A stretch of DNA of 7,181 nt, taken from an uncultured Eubacteriales bacterium (GTDB taxonomy: Bacteria > Bacillota > Clostridia > Oscillospirales > UMGS1783). Under the pieces are notes generated by a model. The model saw only the letters and a list, made by a program, of their open reading frames with translations. It ran no database searches and had not been told where the DNA came from. The stretch covers positions 1 through 7,181 of the forward strand of contig USJY01000064.1 of the NCBI GenBank assembly GCA_900555065.1. The letters run 5' to 3'. The position numbers and the translations under genes are program-made. Shown here in pieces: positions 1 through 7,078 of the stretch. The first letter of the stretch is position 1; each line of letters opens with the position of its first letter.

Positions 1-564
1 ATAGGTGCGGGACGCGTCGTCGTACGACGCGCCGTACTGGTCCGCCGCAAGGTCGTAAGTGGACATGCCCTGAGACGTGCAGGCCTGCGCCGGACTGCCG
101 TTTACAAAGCCGATGGCGTAACATGCATACTGCTCGTAATAGTCGTCCTGAAACAGGATGACCGGGCAGACCAGGTCCGGATCATACGGGGCAAGGGTAA
201 AAGTCAGGTGCGGATGCCGCCACATATCCGCTATATCCGTACAGGCCATATCCCTGTCCGCGCCGATGAGCTTGCCGGCGACATACACATAGTCCGCATC
301 GTTGGCGACGTACAGCTCAAACGACTGGTTTGCCGGCGCGGGCGTAAACGACCAGTAGTCCCAGCCGTCCGCCTGCTTCTGCTGGCACTCGCCGGGTGTG
401 GTTGTGAAAACGGGATCGCCCCATTCGCCGGCCTCCACCGTCCCGTCTATAACGATGGTTTCCGCAGCGGCGTTCACTGCGTATTCCGCGTCCTGCGCGC
501 TTACCGCCGGCGCCAAGGCCAAAAAGAGCGCGGCCGCCAGCGCGATCGTTATTATTTTTTTCAT
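1..564 (-). CDS. Secreted CBM9/DOMON-like protein, 3' end cut by the window edge
   Basis: An open frame of 188 codons runs from ATG at 564 to the left edge without a stop, so the C-terminus is missing. GGAGG at 570-574 lies five bases before the ATG, and the gene begins 20 bases after the stop of the preceding one. Residues 1-23 form a signal peptide (MKK, hydrophobic core, cleavage expected after VSA), so the product is exported. The mature part resembles CBM9-type carbohydrate-binding domains, which usually open with a DG-x-EW motif; here it is IDGTVEAGEWGDP at 39-51. It is a clear paralogue of the neighbour at 585-1670, sharing ELYV/DLYV-ND, W-H-TFT, YEQY-Y-IG and the same cysteine at residue 162. 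It has four further cysteines (60, 108, 133, 148) that the neighbour lacks, so disulfides are possible. Ligand binding is inferred from the fold family. Whether it has an anchor like its paralogue cannot be seen. Confidence 0.88.
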   Translation of the reverse strand, partial: MKKIITIALAAALFLALAPAVSAQDAEYAVNAAAETIVIDGTVEAGEWGDPVFTTTPGECQQKQADGWDYWSFTPAPANQSFELYVANDADYVYVAGKLIGADRDMACTDIADMWRHPHLTFTLAPYDPDLVCPVILFQDDYYEQYACYAIGFVNGSPAQACTSQGMSTYDLAADQYGASYDDASRTY

Positions 565-584
565 AGTCTCCTCCCCGTGCACGC

Positions 585-1670
585 TTACTGGCCGGCTTCT
601 TCGGGTTGTTCCGGAGCCCGCTGCTGTTTCGGCTTCTTTTTTACAAGCGTCGCCACGATGACCGCCGCGGATGCGAGCACGACGACGCCGGAGGCGATGA
701 TTACGATCATGCGTACGCCCGGTTTCCAGACAATTTCTTTTTCCACCTTCTCCACAACGACAACCTCCTGCTCGACCGGCGCGGACGGCGCGGGTTCGTC
801 TTCGGAAGACGCATCGGCGGGCGGTTGCTCAGCAGACGGCTGTTCTGCTGCCGGAGGAGCGACGCCGGCGACTGACGCCGCGTCGTTGAGAACGATGACC
901 GCGGCCTGGTCCTGATGGGCAAAGTTGTTCGGGCCGCCGCCGAACGCGGCGCCCGTCCCGAGCAGGAAACGGCTGGAGCCGTCGGCCGCGCCGCTTGCGG
1001 CGTTGCTCTCGATATTCAGCGCGGCGATCATGCTGAACGCCATATAATTGCTGGACTCCAGGTTCATGTTCGTACCCTCGTAGGGGATGGCGACCTCGTA
1101 GGTCATGGTCTTGGCCGCTTCGTCATAGGCGATGGTGTAATCCTTGCCGGCGACCAGTTCAACGGGGTCGACGCCAAGGGAGAGGCACTCGCTCGCAAGG
1201 CTGCCGTCGGCCAGCATGCCGATGCGGTAGCCGGTGTACTGCTCGTACTCGGCGCCCTCGAACTCAATATGCGGAACGGTCGTTTCCGGGCTGCTGTAAG
1301 AGAAGGTAAACGTGAAATTCTGGTGCTGCCACAAATTGGCGCCCGTAGACGCACTGTCGGGCACAGTATTGTGTATGACCAGGCCAAAATACAGGTTTAC
1401 AGAATCGTTGTTCACATAAAGGTCTATGGTCTCCCCGCCGGAATAGGACGGATCGAAATCCCAGTACGTCATAAGCGAGTCGAACGAGCCGTCCGTCGCT
1501 TTCGCTTTATCCATGCCGGAGATAACCGGCGCGCCCCATTCCGCTTCGCTGATCACGCCGTCCAGCGTCACGGAGGGCAGGCCGTTTACCGCGTGCTCGC
1601 CGGCCGATACAGAGATGGTCAGCCCCAGGCAGAGCGCGAACGCCATCAGTACAGACAATGCTCTTTTCAT
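585..1670 (-). CDS. Membrane-anchored extracellular CBM9/DOMON-like protein
   Basis: This is a 361-residue protein with three parts. Residues 1-23 are a signal peptide (cleavage after VSA). Residues about 30-262 form a CBM9/DOMON-like beta domain with TLDGVISEAEWGAPV at 35-49 and aromatic-rich strands (YWDFDP, DLYVNND, LYFGLVI). Residues about 270-302 are a Pro/Ala/Glu linker, followed by a Val/Glu/Lys segment (303-319), a transmembrane helix (about 321-343), KKK at 344-346 and a short polar tail. The domain should therefore sit outside the cell, held on a stalk in the membrane, with the tail in the cytoplasm. There is no LPXTG motif. An in-frame ATG at 1691 would add seven residues (MCKRRIN), but AGGAGA at 1677-1682 lies between the two ATGs and sits six bases before 1670, so 1670 is the better start. 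It begins 22 bases after the GH2 gene stop. The probable role is to display a glycan-binding domain on the surface; the ligand is unknown and direct binding is inferred. Confidence 0.9.
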   Translation of the reverse strand: MKRALSVLMAFALCLGLTISVSAGEHAVNGLPSVTLDGVISEAEWGAPVISGMDKAKATDGSFDSLMTYWDFDPSYSGGETIDLYVNNDSVNLYFGLVIHNTVPDSASTGANLWQHQNFTFTFSYSSPETTVPHIEFEGAEYEQYTGYRIGMLADGSLASECLSLGVDPVELVAGKDYTIAYDEAAKTMTYEVAIPYEGTNMNLESSNYMAFSMIAALNIESNAASGAADGSSRFLLGTGAAFGGGPNNFAHQDQAAVIVLNDAASVAGVAPPAAEQPSAEQPPADASSEDEPAPSAPVEQEVVVVEKVEKEIVWKPGVRMIVIIASGVVVLASAAVIVATLVKKKPKQQRAPEQPEEAGQ

Positions 1671-1676
1671 GTTTAT

Positions 1677-1682
1677 TCTCCT
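1677..1682 (-). promoter_or_regulatory. Ribosome binding site AGGAGA fixing the start at 1670
   Basis: On the minus strand AGGAGA is followed by six bases and then ATG at 1670. It lies inside the codons that would be used if translation began at 1691, where no comparable site precedes the ATG. It therefore decides in favour of the shorter protein with a normal signal peptide. Confidence 0.8.
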
Positions 1683-1692
1683 TTTGCACATT

Positions 1693-4629
1693 TTACTTGC
1701 TTCCGATATAATTCGCCATGTTCAGCAGCAGCCTGTCGGCAGTCGGCGCGCCTATGCTCCCGTTGAGGTCGAACGTGTTGATGGTAATGTAGCCGCTGCC
1801 CCAGTTATATGTGCCGCATTTGACGCCGTGCAGGAGCGTGTAGTTGTTGACGACGGCGTCGTCGCCCAGCAGGAGCTGGACGCAGTGGATTTCGTCGGGA
1901 ACCGTTTTCAATGTATAATACTTGGAATCGTAAATATCCTCATAGTACAGCGGGTCGAGCAGGCCGCCGGTCTGCAGGCCCTGCGTGATCGCCGTTTCAT
2001 GTACGACCGAATCGGCGTGGTACAGCCAGTTTTCCGTAGCAGCGATAGCGACGCCCGATTCAAACGGGAGCGTGGAATAGCTGTACAAGCTGCCGCCGAA
2101 CGCTTCCGAAACCACGCCCGCGACATGGCAGCCCTGTTTCTCCGCCGCGGCGTACGCCGCGTCAAGAACCGCGCCGCCCGGCTGGCGGCCGATCAGGATG
2201 GTGCTCTTTTCAGGTACTTCCTGCCCGGCGTATTCCACCATATCCGCGCCCTGTGCGGCAAGCAGGTCGATTGCCGCGTCGCTCAGGCCATAATAGTAAA
2301 TGGTACCGGAAACTGCGGGCAAATCCTTTTTGTTGGTCACCCAGAAGCTCTTCGTCGAACTGCCGGCGTTCACGCCGTCGATGACCGCGCTGATTTTATA
2401 TTCGCCGCTTGCGAAATCTGAAAGCGGGATGCTTTCACTGACGACGGGAATGACAAAACTGCCGTTTTCGGTGATGGTCACCGTTTTGGACCACATCGTC
2501 TTGCCCCCGCCGGTAATGGACAGGTACGCGGCGTACGCCCGCCCCTCTTCCAGAACGTTGATGTCGGAAAGGTCGACGGTGAGCTGAAGCTCTTCCGTGG
2601 AGTACAGGTTATAGTCCCTGACGTTGATACACCAGCGCAGGTCGTCCCAGCAATCGGAAAGGGTATCGTACATCGTGGCCTTATGCGTCATCATTCCCTC
2701 CAGCACGCCCTCGCCGCGGTAACCGATATCGGGACCCTGGGTCAGGGAATAACCGCTGATTTTGGGGTTGGAGCGGATATAGTCCGTAAGCAGAGACCTC
2801 TGCTTGGCCGAAGCGATCTGGGACTCGATGATGAAATCCTCCTGCGCGGCGTAGACCTGATTGAGTTTATAATCTTCATATAGCTGCGCGAGAACCTGGA
2901 GCTGCCGGTTTATATCGTTATTATAAGAGAAGCCCAGGCCGTGATTCTTTTCCTGAACCAGCGTATAGTAGTCCGATATGATATTGGGCTGGCTGCCTGC
3001 GCCCGCCTCTGAAAGGAAGGATGCGCGCACGTCGCCCATGGCGCGGAACAGGTCGCCCACCGCGGCGTTATAGGGCATCTGCGGATAGAAATGCAGGTCG
3101 CCCATACCGGAAAACTGCGACTGGAACGTCGTGTTCGTCGCTTCCACGCCGCCCTCATTGCCCATATATGCGTTCCACTCCGTAGAGCCGGGGTTACAGG
3201 CGGAACCGATTTCCAGGTTATAATCCCACCTGCCGGACGACAGGAGCATGAGCACGTCGTTGTCGATCTGCCGCACGACCCCGGGCGCAGATACGGCCGC
3301 TTCAAACCGCTGGTTGGTATGCGTCGCCTCCGTGCCGTAGGTCTCGTTGAGCATACACAGCACGGCAAAGCTGACATGGCTTCTGTCCCGCCTTGCAATC
3401 TGCGCCACGGATTCGTGGAAAAGTTCGGTCGTCCGCGCAAAGTCGGTCTGCTTCCACGACATATACGGCTCCTCATACACCATCAGGCCGATTCTGTCGC
3501 AGTAGTCGAGCATTTCGGGAAGGGCCGGCGCGCTGATGAAGCGCACCATGTTAAAGCCGCTGGCCTTGAAATAGTCGAGCTGATGGAGCATCCGCTCAAT
3601 GTCCGCGCCCACGTCGATTGAACCAATGACATAGCTGCCGGTATGACAGCACTTTACAAAGAACCGCTCGCCATTGAGCACAAAGTAGCCCTCGTCGTCC
3701 ACGCGCAGATCCTTAAAGCCCACCGCAAGATCCGAATAGTCGCGAAAGCCGCTGCCGCGGTCCTCCAGCACAATGCCAACATCGTACAGGTTCGGCTGGT
3801 CGGGCGACCACGCTTTGAAGTCGTCCAGTTCCATTGTATATGCGAGCACGCTCTCGCCCGGCCGGACGCGGAAGCTCTTTACCGTTTTTTGCAGCGAAAG
3901 GCTTTCGCCGCTTTCTTTTATATCCGTCGTCACACGGACGCGGCGGCTCGCGTACGACGCGTTGTTGACCGTCAGCTCCACGTCGACAGTGCCGTCGGCA
4001 TAGTTCGTATTCACATATGTATCGGTAATATATACTTCAGGCACCACCCGGACGTATACGGGGGTCTGAATCCGCTGCGTGCCGCCGAACAGGCCCCAGC
4101 CGAGTTCGCCGTCATGGCCGCCCTCGTAGGTATCCTCACCGCGGGGCGTGTACAGCCGCAGCGCAAGCAGGTTATCCTCACCGTCGCGGATATAGTCGGT
4201 CACGTCAAAGGAAAAACCCTCCACGCCGCCTTCATGGTCGCCTATATAGTTGCCGTTGAGCCAGATCTTCGCGTAGTACTGCACGCCTTCAAAGTCAATG
4301 ACGACCCGCTGCCCCTCCTGCAGGCCGAGGTCGGCTTTGAAAATGTTGCTGAACCAGATTACGCTGGTCCAGGCGTCCTGCGCGGTATCGTACGGCAGGG
4401 AAACGGTCTTCCCGTTCCCAAGAAACCCCGTGTACCATTCGTTTTCCTCGCCCGAGTCGTTGTAGTCCACATAGACGTGCCAGTCGTCCTTGAGACAGAT
4501 GGAAAGGTTCCGGTTCGCCGATGCGTCCTGCGCGCTTGCCGGAAACTCCAGCGCACTGCCGCATACGGTCAGTAGCAGAGCGAATATCAGCAAAAGCGCC
4601 GTGGGGATCCTGTAGCTCCGAATCTTCAT
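1693..4629 (-). CDS. Secreted glycoside hydrolase family 2-type enzyme
   Basis: This is a 978-residue exported protein. Residues 1-33 are a signal peptide, with cleavage likely after ASA. Cys23 follows LTV, a poor lipobox, so lipidation is unlikely but possible. Residues about 40-200 are the GH2 jelly-roll sugar-binding domain, with IWLNGNYIGDHEGG at 122-135 and FDVTDYI at 141-147. Residues about 200-305 are an Ig-like domain. Residues about 306-670 are the barrel: GYFVLNGERFFVKC (314-327), RDRSHVS (414-420) and LNE with candidate acid/base Glu429, DLHFYP (511-516), then FLSEAGAGS with candidate nucleophile Glu541. A second Ig-like domain (about 672-765) and an alpha/beta domain (about 775-978) follow; the latter resembles the amidotransferase-like domains found in some glycosidases. 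GGAGG at 4639-4643 precedes the start by nine bases. GH2 includes beta-galactosidases, beta-mannosidases and beta-glucuronidases, and the sequence does not tell which applies. The residues just before Asn-Glu differ from the usual WSLG. Hydrolase activity is likely but inferred. Confidence 0.92.
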   Translation of the reverse strand: MKIRSYRIPTALLLIFALLLTVCGSALEFPASAQDASANRNLSICLKDDWHVYVDYNDSGEENEWYTGFLGNGKTVSLPYDTAQDAWTSVIWFSNIFKADLGLQEGQRVVIDFEGVQYYAKIWLNGNYIGDHEGGVEGFSFDVTDYIRDGEDNLLALRLYTPRGEDTYEGGHDGELGWGLFGGTQRIQTPVYVRVVPEVYITDTYVNTNYADGTVDVELTVNNASYASRRVRVTTDIKESGESLSLQKTVKSFRVRPGESVLAYTMELDDFKAWSPDQPNLYDVGIVLEDRGSGFRDYSDLAVGFKDLRVDDEGYFVLNGERFFVKCCHTGSYVIGSIDVGADIERMLHQLDYFKASGFNMVRFISAPALPEMLDYCDRIGLMVYEEPYMSWKQTDFARTTELFHESVAQIARRDRSHVSFAVLCMLNETYGTEATHTNQRFEAAVSAPGVVRQIDNDVLMLLSSGRWDYNLEIGSACNPGSTEWNAYMGNEGGVEATNTTFQSQFSGMGDLHFYPQMPYNAAVGDLFRAMGDVRASFLSEAGAGSQPNIISDYYTLVQEKNHGLGFSYNNDINRQLQVLAQLYEDYKLNQVYAAQEDFIIESQIASAKQRSLLTDYIRSNPKISGYSLTQGPDIGYRGEGVLEGMMTHKATMYDTLSDCWDDLRWCINVRDYNLYSTEELQLTVDLSDINVLEEGRAYAAYLSITGGGKTMWSKTVTITENGSFVIPVVSESIPLSDFASGEYKISAVIDGVNAGSSTKSFWVTNKKDLPAVSGTIYYYGLSDAAIDLLAAQGADMVEYAGQEVPEKSTILIGRQPGGAVLDAAYAAAEKQGCHVAGVVSEAFGGSLYSYSTLPFESGVAIAATENWLYHADSVVHETAITQGLQTGGLLDPLYYEDIYDSKYYTLKTVPDEIHCVQLLLGDDAVVNNYTLLHGVKCGTYNWGSGYITINTFDLNGSIGAPTADRLLLNMANYIGSK

Positions 4630-4650
4630 ATTATTGCACCTCCCGCATAC

Positions 4651-6882
4651 TTAGTTGCTTACCAGGTTGAGCAGCAAGGCGTCCGTGAACGGATTCTCGG
4701 CGTCCGTTTTCAACGTGCAGAGCGCGACGGTGCCGCTTTCCGTTTCAAACACGCCGCACAAAGCGGCCATACGCGCCGCGCCGTCCGCCTGTACGCCGAG
4801 GCCGGATACGACCGGGACCTGCGGCTGGGCGTAAAACGCCGCGCCGGTAAATATATCGCCGTATTCTGCGCCGGTCAGGTAGCCGCCAGCATACGGCAGG
4901 CCGGAAGTATAGACGTTTTCCGCCGCGAACACGGCTGGCATCGGCGCTTCCGACGCCTCCGCCGGCAATCCCGCAAAGCCGAAGTTCTGCGGCGCGAGCA
5001 GGATCAGTTTTTTTGCCGAGGTCGCTTTTTCAAGCAGCGCCTGGTCGGCGCAGCCCGAACCCAGAATCACCGTACCGTTCTCTGCGCCGGTGTAGTCGGC
5101 GACGGTCGCGCCCTGCGCGGCAAGCAGCGCTTTCTGGTGTTCGGAAAGACCCGCGCCGTACACCGTGCCGGAAATCTGTGGCAGCGCCGCTTTATCGCTC
5201 ACATGAAAATACAGTTCGCCGCAGGTCGGGTGGCCGCCGGACACAAGCTCGCACGCCGCTTTATAGCGGCCCGGCGCGTAACCGGAAAGCGGAATCGACT
5301 CATCCAGAATCACGGAAATATGCCCGCCGGACAGGTCGGCCTCGACAACCTTGCTGTAGACGAGCCCCTGTTCGCCTACGATACTGATCTTCACACTGTA
5401 TGTTTTCGGATCCAGCACCTCGAAATTGGATACGCCCACTCTGAGGTTTAGTGCATCCGTACTGTACAGATTCGTCCTGTCGGCCGTAAGGGTAAAGCGC
5501 AGATCGTTGAGGCTGTCGGGCATGACGTCGACAAACGAAGCTTTCGCATGGGTCATGCCCATCGCGACAATTACGCCCGCGACGTCCGATTCCCGCGCCC
5601 TTGTAATCAGCGCCGCCATATCGCTGACTTCGGCGGCCGCCGCCAGGCGTTCCGCCTCGCCGGCAGCAAAATCCACGCCCGCGCCCACATTTTCATACCA
5701 GTCCACTAGGCTTTGCCCGTCAACCCTCGCGTCGCTGCCGTAGGAGAGCGCCAGGCGCACAAGCCCGCCGTCCTCCACACCGCGCAGGGCGGCCGCATCC
5801 GCGCCGCCGGTTGCGGTAAACGACGGCGCGCCGGCAAACCCGACCGCGCTTATATGGCTTGCGAGTCCGGAACCGCCCGCCTCGTAAAAGACCAGCAGCC
5901 GGAGCCGGTCGCAGTAGTCCAGCATGGCCTCCGTGGGAACGCCGTCCGCCACGCAGACGGCGTTAAAACCGGAGGTTTTGACATAGTTCAGAATATCGCG
6001 GACGCCGCCCAGTGCGTCTGCCAGGGAGATTTCGGCGCATTTAATGAAAGTGCGCTCGCCGTTGACCGTATAAAATCCGTCCCCGTCAACCGAGACCGAT
6101 TTGAAGCCGACATAGTCGGAATAGCTGTCGCTGCCCAGCGAAACGCTGACTTTGTATATGTAGGGATTCTCATACCCCCATTCGATGACATCCGGCATAT
6201 CCAGCTCAACGCTCTGCGTGGAGCTCCCCGCCGGAAGGGTGACCGCCTGCGTCCGCTCGGCCGCGGCCGCATTGTTGTCCATCGACGTAAGCGTGAGAGA
6301 GAGCGTTTCTTCCGCATTCTCATCCGTCATATTGCTGACCTGGACATGCAGGCGCGCCTTGCCGGTCTCCATATCGAGCTCGGTGGAAACGCCCTCCACC
6401 ATGACCTCCGGACGCACTTCAAAGGTCACTTTGCTGCCGGGAGAAACAATCTCGCCACTGCAGAGCATGACGAGCGTATTGCCGCCTTTTTTCCGGATCT
6501 GCTCCGTAACGTCGACTACGCCGCCCGGCGTTACTTCCTTGCCGTTGAGCCAGATTCTCTCGCCGCCGCAACTGTCGTAGAGACGGAGCAGCACCCTGTC
6601 CCCGCCGCCTGCGTCGAGCGCGCACGTGAAGGCGTTGCTGTAGTAGTACCCGCCGCCCGCCGCGTTCTCGATACAGGTCTGGTCGATGGAAAGCGCTTCG
6701 CCTTCCACAAAACCCTTTGCCGCTGTCTGTTCGTCGACTGCGTCCGCCGGCGCCGCATACCATCCCTCCGAAAGAGAGACGGCCTTCTGTCCCCCGCCGC
6801 GGGCGCCGCAGCCGAACAGCGCCGCCGCAAGGGCCAGTACGCACAACAAAACGCAGATGTTTCTCCCTATGCTTCTTCTCAT
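4651..6882 (-). CDS. Lipoprotein homologue of the GH2 enzyme lacking catalytic residues (pseudoenzyme)
   Basis: This 743-residue protein has a lipoprotein signal: a basic start, a hydrophobic stretch, then lipobox LFGC with Cys25 as the lipidated residue. It should be anchored to the outer face of the membrane. It parallels the next gene from end to end. There is a reduced GH2 sugar-binding domain (IWLNGKEV at 110-117, VDVTEQI at 123-129), an Ig-like domain (about 160-262) and a barrel start (DGFYTVNGERTFIKC at 268-282, SGFNAV, MLDYCDR at 320-326). An Ig-like domain (about 470-562) and the same C-terminal alpha/beta domain (about 570-743) follow. Between residues about 334 and 436 it holds about 100 residues where the enzyme has about 255. 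The RDR-H-S, Asn-Glu and SEAG motifs are all absent. Hydrolysis is therefore unlikely; substrate binding, a scaffold role or sensing are the plausible jobs. The start is at 6882 rather than 6894 because GGAGG at 6888-6892 falls between the two ATGs. It is the first gene of the likely operon, 21 bases from the next. Confidence 0.88.
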   Translation of the reverse strand: MRRSIGRNICVLLCVLALAAALFGCGARGGGQKAVSLSEGWYAAPADAVDEQTAAKGFVEGEALSIDQTCIENAAGGGYYYSNAFTCALDAGGGDRVLLRLYDSCGGERIWLNGKEVTPGGVVDVTEQIRKKGGNTLVMLCSGEIVSPGSKVTFEVRPEVMVEGVSTELDMETGKARLHVQVSNMTDENAEETLSLTLTSMDNNAAAAERTQAVTLPAGSSTQSVELDMPDVIEWGYENPYIYKVSVSLGSDSYSDYVGFKSVSVDGDGFYTVNGERTFIKCAEISLADALGGVRDILNYVKTSGFNAVCVADGVPTEAMLDYCDRLRLLVFYEAGGSGLASHISAVGFAGAPSFTATGGADAAALRGVEDGGLVRLALSYGSDARVDGQSLVDWYENVGAGVDFAAGEAERLAAAAEVSDMAALITRARESDVAGVIVAMGMTHAKASFVDVMPDSLNDLRFTLTADRTNLYSTDALNLRVGVSNFEVLDPKTYSVKISIVGEQGLVYSKVVEADLSGGHISVILDESIPLSGYAPGRYKAACELVSGGHPTCGELYFHVSDKAALPQISGTVYGAGLSEHQKALLAAQGATVADYTGAENGTVILGSGCADQALLEKATSAKKLILLAPQNFGFAGLPAEASEAPMPAVFAAENVYTSGLPYAGGYLTGAEYGDIFTGAAFYAQPQVPVVSGLGVQADGAARMAALCGVFETESGTVALCTLKTDAENPFTDALLLNLVSN

Positions 6883-6887
6883 TGCAG

Positions 6888-6892
6888 CCTCC
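6888..6892 (-). promoter_or_regulatory. Ribosome binding site GGAGG fixing the start at 6882
   Basis: Minus-strand GGAGG lies five bases before ATG at 6882. It overlaps the end of the alternative ATG at 6894, which therefore has no usable site of its own. The resulting protein starts MRRSIGRN and runs straight into the lipoprotein signal. Confidence 0.8.
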
Positions 6893-6894
6893 AT

Positions 6895-7078
6895 AAAATT
6901 TTATTAAAGTGCTAACAGTTATTTCAATTAAAGAATACCAGATGGAAGTTGATACTTACTATGCAAAAAACGTTGTTTTATATTGAAATACCGATGAAAA
7001 TTATTGATTTCCAGCAAAACATATTAAAATAATGATATTCTTATACCAATATATATGCATTTTCCGAGAATCGGATAC
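6895..7078. promoter_or_regulatory. AT-rich intergenic region, probable promoter region of the operon
   Basis: Base composition changes sharply from the GC-rich genes to AT-rich DNA. No supported gene lies here. Features seen: palindrome ATAAAATTTTAT at 6893-6904; TAACAGTTA, an inverted repeat with one central base, at 6913-6921; heptamer ATTAAAG at 6903-6909 and again at 6927-6933 (24 bases apart); and on the minus strand an extended -10-like TGGTATAAG at 7040-7048 with no good -35. TCCGA-GAA-TCGGA at 7063-7075 is a short hairpin without a T-run, so it is not a convincing terminator. The operon's promoter is very likely somewhere in this stretch; its exact place is uncertain. Confidence 0.55.
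6898..6927 (-). promoter_or_regulatory. Candidate sigma-A-type promoter, weakly supported
   Basis: On the minus strand TTGAAA (6922-6927) and TAAAAT (6898-6903) are separated by 18 bases, each matching five of six consensus bases. The expected transcription start would fall near 6891, inside the ribosome binding site, leaving almost no leader. That makes this either a nearly leaderless promoter or a chance match in AT-rich DNA. The extended -10 at 7040-7048 is the main alternative. Confidence 0.22.

Noticed and set aside
585..660. Sortase (LPXTG) anchor at the C-terminus of the CBM9-like protein
   Set aside because: No LPXTG-like motif precedes the hydrophobic helix, and the polar tail after it is longer than a typical sortase signal.
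4561..4563. Cys23 of the GH2 enzyme as a lipidation site
   Set aside because: The preceding residues LTV do not fit a lipobox well (Val at -1), and a normal signal peptidase site (ASA, residue 33) follows.
5713..6915. Long plus-strand open frame opposite the lipoprotein gene (also others at 915-1766, 1513-2421 and 3643-4575)
   Set aside because: These are antisense shadows produced by GC-rich codon use. The minus-strand frames have signal peptides, ribosome sites and recognisable domains; the plus-strand products are Arg/Val/His-rich with no domain and overlap them fully.
6909..6920. TTAGCACT on the minus strand, resembling half of a CIRCE heat-shock operator
   Set aside because: The matching inverted half (GAGTGCTAA nine bases away) is absent, and the operon is not a chaperone operon.
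7063..7075. TCCGA-GAA-TCGGA hairpin as a terminator
   Set aside because: The stem is only five base pairs and no T-run follows on either strand.
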